This document shows positions 51,659 to 61,136 of a DNA stretch of 64,000 bases, in pieces. A model generated the notes under the pieces. It made no database searches. It had not been told where the DNA came from and worked only from the letters and a program-made list of their open reading frames with translations. Source of the stretch: Planctomycetota bacterium. GTDB taxonomy: Bacteria; Planctomycetota; Phycisphaerae; Sedimentisphaerales; Anaerobacaceae. Position numbers and translations under genes: made by a program. How positions within the stretch are numbered: position 1 is the stretch's first letter; each line of letters begins with the position of its first letter. The stretch spans positions 62,001 to 126,000 of the forward strand of contig VRUL01000010.1 in assembly GCA_019456145.1 (NCBI GenBank). Direction: 5' to 3'.

Positions 51659-52495
51659 TCATTGCTCTGCATCAGCCCGTTCCAGAACCTCAAGTATCTT
51701 GCTGAACGTGTTGCGTAGCTGGCTGGGGTTGCGGACGTCGACCGTGAACCGGCCGTCCTCATTGGAGCGCGAAGCGACGTGAGAATCGGAAAAGAGAATG
51801 TTCGCGTATCTTTGCCGGTGGTGGGTGTGCGGCTTCACATTCCAACCAGCCAAGTCTGGAGGAGGCAGGAACATGGTATCAATGGCCAAGGCGCGAACCG
51901 ACCATCCATTGCGGTTCTTGCCCAGGTTGTCCAGCGCGATGTTGTAAGGCGGGTCGGGCGCGTTGCGGTTGTCAAACAGCCGAGTTACCGAGGCATGACG
52001 GTAATAGTAGCTGCACTGGGCCTGGGTTGTGCCCACCTTGGCCAGTTCAGCATCGGCGGAAATTTTCTGGTCGGGATCGGGGCAGAATAGGACCTCGGGC
52101 TGCCTGGACAGGTGCTCTCGCAGCAGCAGGCCCAAAGCTACCGGATCACCGCTTCTCAGCGAGATCAGGCTGGTCACAGCGCCCGTGGAGGGGTAGAAGC
52201 TGGCTGGAGACAGAAAGGGCGGGGCCTTGGGGCCGAAGGGGATATTGCCACTGTTGTCGCCGGCGTACGAGTGTATGGCCAAGCCGATCTGACGTAGATT
52301 CGCCAAGCAGACGACCTTACGAGCCGACGCCCGAGCTGACGCCAGTGCCGGAACCAGCAACCCCATGAGAAGGGCTATAATCCCGATGACCACCAGCAAC
52401 TCGGATAGCGTAAAGGCGCCGTGGCGGCGATTACCGCGGGTCAAAAGAGAGCCCATCATGGGTTGCACCGTGCTTCCAGGGTTCATCATAGTCAT
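51659..52495 (-). CDS. Type II secretion/type IV pseudopilin-like protein
   Basis: 278 residues. The prepilin signature ([20 protein letters not shown]) sits at about residues 27-46 after a basic leader, so prepilin peptidase should cut before Phe. A soluble C-terminal domain of the planctomycete DUF1559-like/H-X9-DG style follows ([32 protein letters not shown]). Such proteins are abundant in Planctomycetota and mostly of unknown role. The ribosome site is weak (GGTGGT) and several in-frame Met codons (MTMM, MM) leave the start uncertain. Confidence 0.85.
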   Translation of the reverse strand: MTMMNPGSTVQPMMGSLLTRGNRRHGAFTLSELLVVIGIIALLMGLLVPALASARASARKVVCLANLRQIGLAIHSYAGDNSGNIPFGPKAPPFLSPASFYPSTGAVTSLISLRSGDPVALGLLLREHLSRQPEVLFCPDPDQKISADAELAKVGTTQAQCSYYYRHASVTRLFDNRNAPDPPYNIALDNLGKNRNGWSVRALAIDTMFLPPPDLAGWNVKPHTHHRQRYANILFSDSHVASRSNEDGRFTVDVRNPSQLRNTFSKILEVLERADAEQ

Positions 52496-52572
52496 ACCAC
52501 CACCGCCTTATAGAAGGTCCGAACTTCTGCGGGATCCTGCTCACGGATATCACGTGGAACGTTCATGGAATA

Positions 52573-53424
52573 TTACTCCCAGGTACTTTCCAGCCAGGGC
52601 CCCAATAATATCTTCACGTCTTCCATAGTCACACACCCCTCGCCCGTTAGATCCGTCGTGGTCCCGGTACATAACTGCCACTCCCGGGCCATCAATGTGA
52701 AGTCATCGAGATTCATGAACCAGTCCCCGGTCAAGTCCGGCCACGACTTTGCCAGGCGAACATTGTCCAGGTCCCAGTATCCACCGGCCCGTCCTGTAAC
52801 CGGATCGAGGTCATCCGGGAAGATGAGGGTGGAAATCAATTGCACGCCGATGTTCTTGCCGGCCCAGGGGTCGGTGTCCCTCACTTGCGGAATCTCCAAC
52901 TGCACGTCATTGAAGTGCATGACGTAGCCGGTATCCAGGTCGTACGTGTAAGTCGTCGCACCTACCGTGACCTTGTTGTCCTCGGCGTCGCGGTAATACA
53001 AACGGATTTCAATGGGGACATCATCTTTCATATTGCCGCCGCCGCCGAAGATTCCGACCGTGAGGCGGTAGGATTGTCCAACATCGAAGTTGACCGTCAG
53101 TTCCTGGAACAACTCGACCTCCGGGAGCGCGAACAACCACACTGCCTGGTTCGCATCGCAGTTGTCGATGTAGTCGGGGTCTTCAGGAGGGAGGTTCAGG
53201 AACACACCGGTTAGCTGGCTCCAGAAGAACCCGCCGCTCTCGTCATACCACCACGGCGTTGGCGACATCTGCCAGAAGTCAATGTTAGGATCGGCGAAAA
53301 TAGTTTCCGGCAACTCGAATGACGCATTGGGAATGTAGATTGGCGCAGCTTGAAGCTTGCTGGCCACCGCCGCGAGTATCACGATGCAGACCACAACCGC
53401 AATAAATGTTTTGCGGATATTCAT
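52573..53424 (-). CDS. Secreted beta-sandwich protein with C-terminal dockerin-like segment
   Basis: 283 residues from ATG 53424 (GAAGGAGGAT upstream), with signal peptide FIAVVVCIVILAAVASKLQA. The mature part opens IYIPNASFELPE and has a jelly-roll-like pattern (FDVGQSYRLTVGIFGGG; PIEIRLYYRDAEDN; YWDLDNVRL), as in carbohydrate-binding PEP-CTERM/HAF-type domains. It ends with two calcium-loop-like units (DLTGDWFMNLDDFTLMAREW; DLTGEGCVTMEDVKILLGPW). It is probably an extracellular glycan-binding protein, though no ligand can be named. Confidence 0.8.
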   Translation of the reverse strand: MNIRKTFIAVVVCIVILAAVASKLQAAPIYIPNASFELPETIFADPNIDFWQMSPTPWWYDESGGFFWSQLTGVFLNLPPEDPDYIDNCDANQAVWLFALPEVELFQELTVNFDVGQSYRLTVGIFGGGGNMKDDVPIEIRLYYRDAEDNKVTVGATTYTYDLDTGYVMHFNDVQLEIPQVRDTDPWAGKNIGVQLISTLIFPDDLDPVTGRAGGYWDLDNVRLAKSWPDLTGDWFMNLDDFTLMAREWQLCTGTTTDLTGEGCVTMEDVKILLGPWLESTWE

Positions 53425-53835
53425 TCTATCCTCCTTCAGATTCTGCAAAACAAGGGGACGCCGATTACCTGATACGAAGCGAATGCTCGGGGCCCATGAC
53501 ATTTCACTTCACACGGGGCAATTGCCCCAGCAAAGCCTACTCGTAAAAGCTTACTACCGGATCAACTCCAGTTACACAGTTAGAATATATCGTTTTATGA
53601 ACTCTATGTCAATACAAAACTGAAGAAAAATACTATTTTCCCCATTAGTGAACAGGGTTGTTTGTTGGCGTAATTAGATAGTTAGTTTACGGGGCAAAAG
53701 GCACTATCACAGCTATATTCAGCTAATAATTTACCACCACAAAAGAATTATAATTGCCTTATAACTCATATGTCAGGTAGAAGCTTATGCCATTGTGTTG
53801 ATGTTGGTTTTTTTACTTGTGATAGAAGTGTTTTA
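53425..53835. other. 411-bp gap with a perfect 14-bp palindrome
   Basis: No gene seen. GGGGCAATTGCCCC lies at 53515-53528, about 90 bp before the secreted-protein ATG on the minus strand, and could be an operator. The remainder is AT-rich. Confidence 0.5.
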
Positions 53836-55257
53836 TCAGGGCCTTTTTCTATCTTCTTTTATTCTATCCAGGTCACGCGGCTGTATAGCGCTTTCGGGTT
53901 CTGGGAATTGGCCCTTGTCACCGGTGTCCCTGATCCACTTATCCAAAATCTTCCGCATCTTCTTAATCGTCTTTTGATGTTCCGGTGAGTCGGCAAGGTT
54001 GCGTATCTCGTATGGGTCTTTTTGGATATCGTAAAGTTCCTCATCAGGCTTCCGCGGCGCCATGAACAAGGCCTGTACGGGCGTTAGTTTGCCCTGGGCG
54101 TGAAGCTCCCTCATCAGAGGCAACATCGGATAAGAGCGCTCTTTATAACGGTTTATCTGCGTGTAGGGTCGTTCGGGCATAAAGTTGCGGATATACTTGT
54201 ATCGTTTGGTCCGCACACAGCGGATGCGGTCAGTGGTCTCATCACATCGGTCGCGGGCGGCGATGATATATTCGCGTTTCTTTGCATCGGGACCAAGAAA
54301 GACGCGGCCCTCCATGTAGTTAGGCGGCTCGATGCCGGCGATTTTCAGCACCGTCGCCGATATGTCAATCGCACTGACCAGGTCGTCGCAGACCTGACCT
54401 GCTTTGAGTTTGCCGGGCCAGCGAACAATTAGCGGAATATGGATACCGCCGTCGTAACACCATTGCTTGCCTCGGACGTGGCATCGGCCGTGGTCGCCTA
54501 TGAAAATGACGACGGTATTTTCCGTAAGGCCCTCATCGTCAAGCCGTTTGAGAATTTTGCCAACGTACCCGTCCATCACCTGGATGGAGTCAAGGTAGGT
54601 AGCCCAATCATCCCTGGCGATTGGATGGTCGGGGTAATATGGAGGAAGCTTTACTTTGGCCGGGTCGACCGGGTCCTTTAGCTTTTGGCGCAAATTCTTC
54701 CAGTGTCCGCCGCGATGCGTTACGCTGATGGAAAGCTGAGCAAAGAACGGCTGGCCCGTCTTACGCTTGTTCCAGTCGCTGCCATCGAAGGGCTTTTTGA
54801 ATTTGAAGTTGAAGTCCGTTTTGCCCGAACCGCGCACGCCCGGCGCTGCGGTCTTGACGTTGGCTGTAAAGTACCCGGCTTGACGGAAGTACTCGGTTAT
54901 CGGCTGAACGGGTGCGGGCAGCGTGTACCCATCGTCGCGGTGGCTGCGGTGATGATGGATACCGACCGAGGTCTGGTACATCCCCGTAATCATAGCGGAC
55001 CTGCTGGCCGAGCAGACCGGCGAAGTCGTAAACGCATTTGTATAACGAACGCCCTGGCGAGCCAGCTTGTCAAGATTGGGGGTCCGGACCGCCTCGGTGC
55101 CGTAGCAGCCCAGGTCGGGGCTGATATCCTCGGACAGTATCCACAGGATATTGGGCCTGTCCTTTGGCTGGAAGAGATTTGAAGCGCTCACAGAGCTTCC
55201 CAGCGTCAAAGACGCCGTACCCAGCCCCACGCTTTTTAGAAAATCACGCCGATTCAT
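53836..55257 (-). CDS. Sulfatase of the 'EDISPDLGCYG' subgroup (Tat-type leader)
   Basis: 473 residues from ATG 55257 (GGAG, 5 bases); a GTG two codons earlier is less likely. The leader is MNRRDFLKSVGLGTASLTLG. The first metal segment reads ILWILSEDISPDLGCYGTE rather than the usual DD-G, and the formylglycine motif is TSPVCSASRSAMITGMYQ (C-x-A-x-R). Other blocks are VVIFIGDHGRCHVRGKQW and RDRCDETTDRIRCVRTKRYKYI. It shares this subgroup pattern with the sulfatase at 58651. Its 3' end has a copy of its terminal bases at 51408-51435. It starts 24 bp after the 55281 sulfatase, in one operon. Confidence 0.92.
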   Translation of the reverse strand: MNRRDFLKSVGLGTASLTLGSSVSASNLFQPKDRPNILWILSEDISPDLGCYGTEAVRTPNLDKLARQGVRYTNAFTTSPVCSASRSAMITGMYQTSVGIHHHRSHRDDGYTLPAPVQPITEYFRQAGYFTANVKTAAPGVRGSGKTDFNFKFKKPFDGSDWNKRKTGQPFFAQLSISVTHRGGHWKNLRQKLKDPVDPAKVKLPPYYPDHPIARDDWATYLDSIQVMDGYVGKILKRLDDEGLTENTVVIFIGDHGRCHVRGKQWCYDGGIHIPLIVRWPGKLKAGQVCDDLVSAIDISATVLKIAGIEPPNYMEGRVFLGPDAKKREYIIAARDRCDETTDRIRCVRTKRYKYIRNFMPERPYTQINRYKERSYPMLPLMRELHAQGKLTPVQALFMAPRKPDEELYDIQKDPYEIRNLADSPEHQKTIKKMRKILDKWIRDTGDKGQFPEPESAIQPRDLDRIKEDRKRP

Positions 55258-55280
55258 ACTCACTCCTTAAGATACACTTA

Positions 55281-56711
55281 CTACTTTTCTTTTTTCTTCT
55301 TCGCCGGTTTGGCATCGGGATTATACTTTGGATTTTTTTCTGTCGGGACCGGGGCGCCAATGCTCTTGCGCCATTCTATGAGCAGCATGTGCAGTTCTTT
55401 TGCCTTGGCGGGCTTTGTTTTGGCAAGGTCATTGGTCTCGCTGATGTCGTCGGCGAGGTTATACAGCTCAACGCGGCCGTCCTCGAAAAATTCAATCAAC
55501 TTCCAATCCCCCTGTCGGACGGCCCCTGCCGGCGTTGTGCGCCATGACCCCTGCTTCTTGTTATACGGCTCAAGATAGGCGGGAAAATGCCAGAAGACAG
55601 CATTACGTTTGAAAGTGCCTGCGCCTTTGAGCAGCGGGACAATGCTTCGGCCGTCGAGAATATGGCCTGAAGGTTTCGGTGCGCGTGCTATTTCCAGGAA
55701 TGTCGGATAGAAGTCGATTCCGATTACAGGTACATCGCAGGTGCTGCCTGCCTTTATCTTCCCGGGCCAGCGGGCAATCATCGGCACGCGTATCCCTCCC
55801 TCGTACAGCATGCCTTTGGACCCACGCAGCGGTGCCATCGAGGTCGCGTTAGCATAACCGCCGTTATCGGAGAAAAAGAATACTACAGTATTGTCCCTGA
55901 GCCCCAGCTCATCGAGCTTGTCACAGACGGCGCCCACACTCTGGTCCATGCTCTCAATCATCGCGGCGTATGTCGGATTGTTCTGTCCACCGCTGGGCTT
56001 TTTATTCTTGTATTTTTCGATAATTTCCTTTTTGGCCTGGATTGGCGTGTGGACCGTATGGTGAGAAAGATACAAGAAGAACGGCCTGTCACGGTTTTGC
56101 TCGATGAACTTCAATGACTCATCGGTTAAACGGTCGGTGAGATACTGCCCGTCGGCGGTAAAATGGCTCCGGCGGTTTCTTCTAAATACAACGTCGAAGC
56201 CCCGGTCCTGGGGCCTGTACGGTTCTTTATCACCCAGATGCCATTTGCCGATGCAGGCTGTCGTGTACCCGGATGGCTTCAGCGCTTCAGCAATAGTCAC
56301 AATTTTAGAATCGAGATTTGTCTTGTTCGGTATCGGTATCAGCTTTCGCAAATGCGCTTTGCCTCGCTCGGGACTGCCGACCGTATATACTCCGTGCCGC
56401 GGAGTGTACTGGCCCGATATCAAACAGGCGCGCGTCGGAGCGCAATTTGGCGCATTGGAATAAGCGCTTGTGAATACCACCCCATCGGCGGCGAGCTTAT
56501 CGACGTTCGGCGTCTGGTAGTACGTGCTGCCGTAACAACCCAGGTCTTTGTAGCCAAGGTCGTCAATAAAAACCAACACAATGTTGGGGCTTCTTTTTGC
56601 CGTCAGTCTTTTGCCGATACCAGCACAGCCCGATGATATCGACAGCGTCGGCGCAAAAACCGCTGCCAATCCTATTGTTTTGAGAAATTCTCTCCTGGTT
56701 TGTTTTTCCAT
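55281..56711 (-). CDS. Sulfatase with Tat/lipobox-like leader
   Basis: 476 residues: leader EKQTRREFLKTIGLAAVFAP followed by SISSGCAG, a possible lipoprotein cysteine. Metal segments are IVLVFIDDLGYKDLGCYGS and VVFFFSDNGGYANATS, and the formylglycine motif is APNCAPTRACLISGQYTPRHG. The C-terminus is Lys-rich (AKKKKEK). It is the first gene of a two-sulfatase operon with 53836. Its sequence differs enough from the neighbours to suggest action on a different sulfate position. Confidence 0.93.
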   Translation of the reverse strand: MEKQTRREFLKTIGLAAVFAPTLSISSGCAGIGKRLTAKRSPNIVLVFIDDLGYKDLGCYGSTYYQTPNVDKLAADGVVFTSAYSNAPNCAPTRACLISGQYTPRHGVYTVGSPERGKAHLRKLIPIPNKTNLDSKIVTIAEALKPSGYTTACIGKWHLGDKEPYRPQDRGFDVVFRRNRRSHFTADGQYLTDRLTDESLKFIEQNRDRPFFLYLSHHTVHTPIQAKKEIIEKYKNKKPSGGQNNPTYAAMIESMDQSVGAVCDKLDELGLRDNTVVFFFSDNGGYANATSMAPLRGSKGMLYEGGIRVPMIARWPGKIKAGSTCDVPVIGIDFYPTFLEIARAPKPSGHILDGRSIVPLLKGAGTFKRNAVFWHFPAYLEPYNKKQGSWRTTPAGAVRQGDWKLIEFFEDGRVELYNLADDISETNDLAKTKPAKAKELHMLLIEWRKSIGAPVPTEKNPKYNPDAKPAKKKKEK

Positions 56712-57027
56712 ACACCTGCCTTTTATTCAACATCTCGATTTCACGTAGAAACCGAGAGCTAAAAAATAAGGAACACTTTCCGGTTGTTCGTTGAACGAGA
56801 AACGATTGTCGCTTAACGAGATATGAGAGTATATAACGCCAGCCTTACTATGTCAAGGCCGTTGGAGACCTTTTCGGCAGGGCGGTTAATTCGCGTCTTT
56901 ACAGCGTTGAATCTCCAACCGGGTCAACGATTACAAACTTTTGGCGGGACAACAACTAAATGATACTAAATCTCGCGTATCTCGTATCTCATTGCCGATA
57001 CGCCTGAGGATCCGTGAGAGATGAATT
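56712..57027. other. 316-bp gap
   Basis: I see no gene and no convincing promoter. A GAACGAGAAACG / TAACGAGATATG imperfect pair occurs near 56796-56825. Confidence 0.4.
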
Positions 57028-57732
57028 TTATAATTCAGACCCGATTTGAAGCGGTGCTTCCTTAGTCACCCCCCGGCACCTTTTGCAATCGCATGCCCCG
57101 ACCAGCTTTAGATGTGAGGTCCCTGCGAGCTTTTTGGTCTCAATCAACCTTGCGCCTTTGGCTTCTATCTTACGAAGCGCGAGCCTGGCTTCTTTTCTAT
57201 TCTGTGAGCCAACGGCATCAACTACGACAGTAACTCTTTTGTCTCGCTGCAGCAATCCCAAAGCCATGGCCATAACAGCCCCTTCGGCACTTGCGCCGAC
57301 CAAAACAAACTCATTAGCCCGCACTTCACTGAGGAGCCTGTCAATCCTGGGCTCTTTAAACGGATCAGTGCTTCGTTTGTGAAGTATAATCTGCCTGTAC
57401 CTCCGCAGTATATCTCTGGGTAAATCAGTACTACCGTCAGCCGGGAAACTTATACGATTGCTCAGCAGTGTATATGGTATCTTTTTTTGTCCCTCTGTTC
57501 CATCAATACAGTAGCCCGGCCCAAACTCGCTGTTTGTTTCCGGGTAAACCTCAACAGTCGAGATTACCGGGATAGTATTACATCTGGCCCATGCCATCAT
57601 CCGGCGGATATGCGCCAAAACGCGGCGGTGGTTGCCTATGCACACCTTACCATCAGCGAGCAGAAAGTCCCTTTGCGTATTGATATCTATCAGAACCCGT
57701 CTGCGCCGTGGTCTGACAAATTGGAGTATCAT
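57028..57732 (-). CDS. Isochorismatase-like protein lacking the catalytic cysteine
   Basis: 234 residues of the cysteine hydrolase/isochorismatase fold. The Asp of the triad lies in VLIDINTQRDFLLAD and the Lys in IILHKRSTDPF. The loop that normally carries the nucleophilic Cys reads LVGASAEGAVMAMALGLL, with no cysteine. A C-terminal extension holds CDCKRCRG, three closely spaced Cys that could bind zinc. It is thus probably not a standard amidohydrolase. AAGGAAAC precedes the ATG. It stands alone, divergent from trmB. Confidence 0.82.
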   Translation of the reverse strand: MILQFVRPRRRRVLIDINTQRDFLLADGKVCIGNHRRVLAHIRRMMAWARCNTIPVISTVEVYPETNSEFGPGYCIDGTEGQKKIPYTLLSNRISFPADGSTDLPRDILRRYRQIILHKRSTDPFKEPRIDRLLSEVRANEFVLVGASAEGAVMAMALGLLQRDKRVTVVVDAVGSQNRKEARLALRKIEAKGARLIETKKLAGTSHLKLVGACDCKRCRGVTKEAPLQIGSEL

Positions 57733-57977
57733 TCGTTAAGTTTCCTTCTTAATCAGTTCTTGAATAGAAATCTAATCAGGATTTAATCCTAATAACTAAT
57801 ACCCACGAGATAACAATAAGTTCACACTTTTTATCGGATATTCTCTATATTTAGTTTAGTATGTATGAGGTTCAAAATCAAGTTTAATCTTCATCTAACA
57901 GACTGTTTCCTGTTATAATATGTTGCTGAACTCTTGCTATTTTCTCTATTTTATGTATTTTAACCCAGGTTTAACTA

Positions 57978-58601
57978 ATGTCCCGAACTTTACATGACTA
58001 TCCATCAGTAAGTTTGAAACCCGAAGATTTTGATGGCAAAATCGACTTCAAGCGGATTTTCGGACGTTCAGGCCCCTTTCATATCGAAATCGGCACGGGT
58101 AAAGGTGGGTTCCTTCTCAACGAAGCGAAGAACCAGCCGGATGCGAACTTTCTCGGGATCGAATGGGCCAGCAGATACTACCGTTACGCCGTCGACCGCA
58201 TCGGCCGATGGGATTTAAAAAATGTCAGGATTATTCGCACCGATGCCGTATTTTTTTTGACCGATTTTGTAGCAGATGACTGTGTTGACTGCTTCCATAT
58301 CTACTTTCCCGACCCCTGGCCGAAAAAACGACATCACAAAAGACGCTTCTTCTGCCCCGCGAATATGGTGCAGCTTATCGGCGCATTAAAAACCGGTGGG
58401 CAGTTAAAAATCGCCACCGACCATGCCGAGTATTTTGGGCAGATAAGAAAATTAATAGCTGACGAAAGTGACAGACTCACAGAGATTGAATTTGTCCCCA
58501 CCGCGGGCGCCGAGGTTGGCGAGTGGGTCGGCACAAATTTCGAACGAAAATACGTCAAGCAAAATATGCCAATCTATACCCTGGCCTTAAAAAAAGTATA
58601 G
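57978..58601 (+). CDS. trmB: tRNA (guanine-N7-)-methyltransferase
   Basis: 207 residues. The SAM-binding motif I is FHIEIGTGKGGFLLNEA, the acidic motif II is NFLGIEWASRYYRYA, and the TrmB signature is DCFHIYFPDPWPKKRHHKRR. The C-terminal GTNFERKYVKQNMPIYTLAL is also typical. The enzyme methylates G46 in the variable loop of tRNAs. A weak AGG lies 10 bases before the ATG. It is the only housekeeping RNA-modification gene in the window. Confidence 0.95.
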   Translation: MSRTLHDYPSVSLKPEDFDGKIDFKRIFGRSGPFHIEIGTGKGGFLLNEAKNQPDANFLGIEWASRYYRYAVDRIGRWDLKNVRIIRTDAVFFLTDFVADDCVDCFHIYFPDPWPKKRHHKRRFFCPANMVQLIGALKTGGQLKIATDHAEYFGQIRKLIADESDRLTEIEFVPTAGAEVGEWVGTNFERKYVKQNMPIYTLALKKV

Positions 58602-58650
58602 ACCAGCGCATTTTCTCAACCACCGCGAGAGGCGAGCTCCGAGTGATGGG

Positions 58651-60867
58651 TTAGACGCTTCCAAGATTTTTCAGTATTGCTTGTGTCACGCGCTTAACGT
58701 ATCCATCCGAACCTTTCAGGCAGTCCTTAATCTGCGGCAGTGCGGGGCGTGCCTTTTCACCAATCATCTTTAATGCAATTACTGCGTGCAGACCGGCTTT
58801 ATTATTCTTGTCCTTCAAAGCATCAACCAATACGGGCAGGCCCTGTTTGCAGCGGCCCCAGTCGCACAAGGCGTGGGCTGCGGCGATCCGGACAACGGGC
58901 GACGGGTCTGCCAACAACTTCCTCAGCGCCGCCTTTGCCTGCTCAACGTCGCGGACTCCCCTATAGTTATTGTGCAGGCCGACCACGGCCCAGTAGCGCA
59001 CAGGGGCGTACTTGTCTTTCAGTGCCTGAATATACTTTGGCACGGCCATGTTGCCTGAGCCATCCAATTGCTTTATCGAGCGCAGCCGTTCAAGCACATC
59101 CGTCCTTTTGAGTCGACTGCTCCAATGCGGTGTAGTCAGGGGCGCCCGACCTACTGCTACGGAGTTTCCGAGTTTGAACTTGACCTCGTCGCTATCCTTA
59201 AAACCGATGCGGCAGGCCTTGGCGGTCAGGACCTGGCCCGGTCCCAGAGGCACATGTTTTGTATATAGTTTCCAGCCAATTTTTTTTTCGCCCTTTTCAC
59301 TAATCCTGTATGCGATAGAAGCACCGGGTGTGGCACAGTTGATTGTAACATGCTCGGTCCGGGCGCCTGACCTTTTTGAAGAGCTTATTAAGAACCAGGG
59401 CTTTGCGGTCTTCTGATATACTCCTCGCGGCCGTTTCATTTCGTCAAACTCCGGTTCGGGAATCAGCCCGATATCGGCGGTCTCTTTGACCCATTCGGCG
59501 TGCACCTTGCGCATTCTCAGGAGTACGTCCCTGTATTTTATATCTCCTGCGAGGTTTTTCACCTCGTGGGGATCAGTGAGGGTATCATAAAGCTCCTCGA
59601 TGGGCTTTTTCGGCTCGAAGTATTGCTTTTGCGGCCCTTTCAATTTGCCAGCGGCATTGAGAGTTCGCATCTCCTTCATTGTGGGCATCTGGTTCATATA
59701 CTCGATGTCCTGGCCGCGGGTAAGATGCGGCATATAGTTGCGAATATATTTGAAACGCTTGTCACGCACGGCGCGGATGAGGTCGTAAGCTTCGTCCATC
59801 CGGTCGCGTGCGGCGAAAACATACTCGCGAGGACTGGCTTTCTGACCGCCGAGAAACGCCTGACCCTGTATGTGGGAAGGTATTTTGACGCCGGCGAGCG
59901 AGAGCATCGTCGGAGCAAAATCAATGAACGCAACCAGGTCTTCATTGACTGCCCTGGGCTTGAGGGCATCGGGATTTCCCGGGGCGGCGAGTTTGCGCCA
60001 CTTTTCCGGCACGCGGATAGTAAGCGGAACGTGAATGCCGGAGTCGTAAATCCACCGCTTACCCCGCGGCAGGCCCCGCCCGTGGTCACCCCAGAACCAC
60101 ACGATAGTATCATCGGCCAAGCCTGCCTTTTCAAGCTCGGCCAGGGCCTTGCCGACCTCCTGGTCCATCAATGTAATAATATCATAATACTGCGCCCAGT
60201 CCCTGCGAACGGTCGGGGTATCAGGATAGTATGGGGGCAGCACGGCGGCGGCCGGGTCGTGCCTCTCGTGGGGCTTTAGACCGGCTATGCGTTTTCGCAT
60301 CGACCTGCTCCTGTTGCGTATTTGACTTTCATGCGAAGTTGTAAAATTGAAGACGGCAAAGAACGGCTGTCCCTTTGCCCGATTCTTCCAGTGCCCATCC
60401 CTGCTGGAATCGTCCCAGGCTGTGACCGGCGGGTCAAACTGGTAATCGGTCTTGACCTTGTTGGTGCAGTAATAGCCTGCGGCGCGGAGGTATTCGGTGA
60501 AACACTTTACCTGTGGCGGGAGCACGCCTTTACAGCGCATGTGGTGGGTGCCGATAGTGGTCGGGTACATACCGGTAATGATACCCGAACGTACTGGCGC
60601 ACAAACCCCGGCGTGGGCATAGACGTTTGTGTAGCGGACACCCTCGGCGGCGAGCTTATCTATGTTTGGCGTTACAGCGTAGCTATCGCCGTAGCAGCCA
60701 AGGTCAGGGCTGATGTCCTCGCAACTGACCCATAGGATATTCGGCCGCTGTGTTTCCGCTGTTTCTTCTGCATTAAGTGAGATGCCGGGCAGCAGCATCG
60801 CCGCCGCTGAACCTGACGTAATCCGTAGAAATTGGCGCCTGTCTATATTGTTCCTGGAACGTGCCAT
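58651..60867 (-). CDS. Sulfatase fused to a chitobiase-type C-domain and HEAT repeats
   Basis: 738 residues from ATG 60867 (GGAGGTG, 9 bases). The leader is DRRQFLRITSGSAAAMLLPG. The sulfatase domain (about 35-490) carries ILWVSCEDISPDLGCYGDS, the formylglycine motif AGVCAPVRSGIITGMYPT and IVWFWGDHGRGLPRGKRW. About 510-575 is a CHB_HEX-type module (VTINCATPGASIAYRI; LTAKACRIGFKDSDEV). About 590-738 is HEAT/PBS repeats (PVRYWAVVGLHNNYRGV; VVRIAAAHALCDWGRC; LHAVIALKMIGEKA). It is 260 residues longer than its paralogue at 53836. The HEAT tail may mediate protein contacts in the periplasm. Confidence 0.92.
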   Translation of the reverse strand: MARSRNNIDRRQFLRITSGSAAAMLLPGISLNAEETAETQRPNILWVSCEDISPDLGCYGDSYAVTPNIDKLAAEGVRYTNVYAHAGVCAPVRSGIITGMYPTTIGTHHMRCKGVLPPQVKCFTEYLRAAGYYCTNKVKTDYQFDPPVTAWDDSSRDGHWKNRAKGQPFFAVFNFTTSHESQIRNRSRSMRKRIAGLKPHERHDPAAAVLPPYYPDTPTVRRDWAQYYDIITLMDQEVGKALAELEKAGLADDTIVWFWGDHGRGLPRGKRWIYDSGIHVPLTIRVPEKWRKLAAPGNPDALKPRAVNEDLVAFIDFAPTMLSLAGVKIPSHIQGQAFLGGQKASPREYVFAARDRMDEAYDLIRAVRDKRFKYIRNYMPHLTRGQDIEYMNQMPTMKEMRTLNAAGKLKGPQKQYFEPKKPIEELYDTLTDPHEVKNLAGDIKYRDVLLRMRKVHAEWVKETADIGLIPEPEFDEMKRPRGVYQKTAKPWFLISSSKRSGARTEHVTINCATPGASIAYRISEKGEKKIGWKLYTKHVPLGPGQVLTAKACRIGFKDSDEVKFKLGNSVAVGRAPLTTPHWSSRLKRTDVLERLRSIKQLDGSGNMAVPKYIQALKDKYAPVRYWAVVGLHNNYRGVRDVEQAKAALRKLLADPSPVVRIAAAHALCDWGRCKQGLPVLVDALKDKNNKAGLHAVIALKMIGEKARPALPQIKDCLKGSDGYVKRVTQAILKNLGSV

Positions 60868-61136
60868 AAATACCACCTCCAAACATCAAAAGTTACTGTT
60901 GACAATAAGCACATAGTAAATCGTCAATAGCAAATAATCAAGCACAAAATCCCCGCCCAGAGAGCCGGAAACCGGATACTATTAATGCAAATCCGCTAAG
61001 CAATCCCAATCTACGCATGTTAAGATAGCAAAGACAGGATAGAAGATTTGAGCGAAATTTTTGTTTGACTATTCGGCTTTTTGGGTGGACAATATAATAT
61101 TATTAACATTTGTTTTTTAGCGAGAGGTTTTTTGAA

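Noticed and set aside
59036-59058. TTGGCACGGCCATGTTGCC as a second sigma-54 promoter
   Set aside because: The spacing between the TGGCAC and TTGC elements is seven rather than five, and it lies inside the coding region of the 58651 sulfatase.
59500-60279. A 259-codon plus-strand frame inside the 58651 sulfatase region
   Set aside because: It is antisense to a clear sulfatase domain and has no protein family features.
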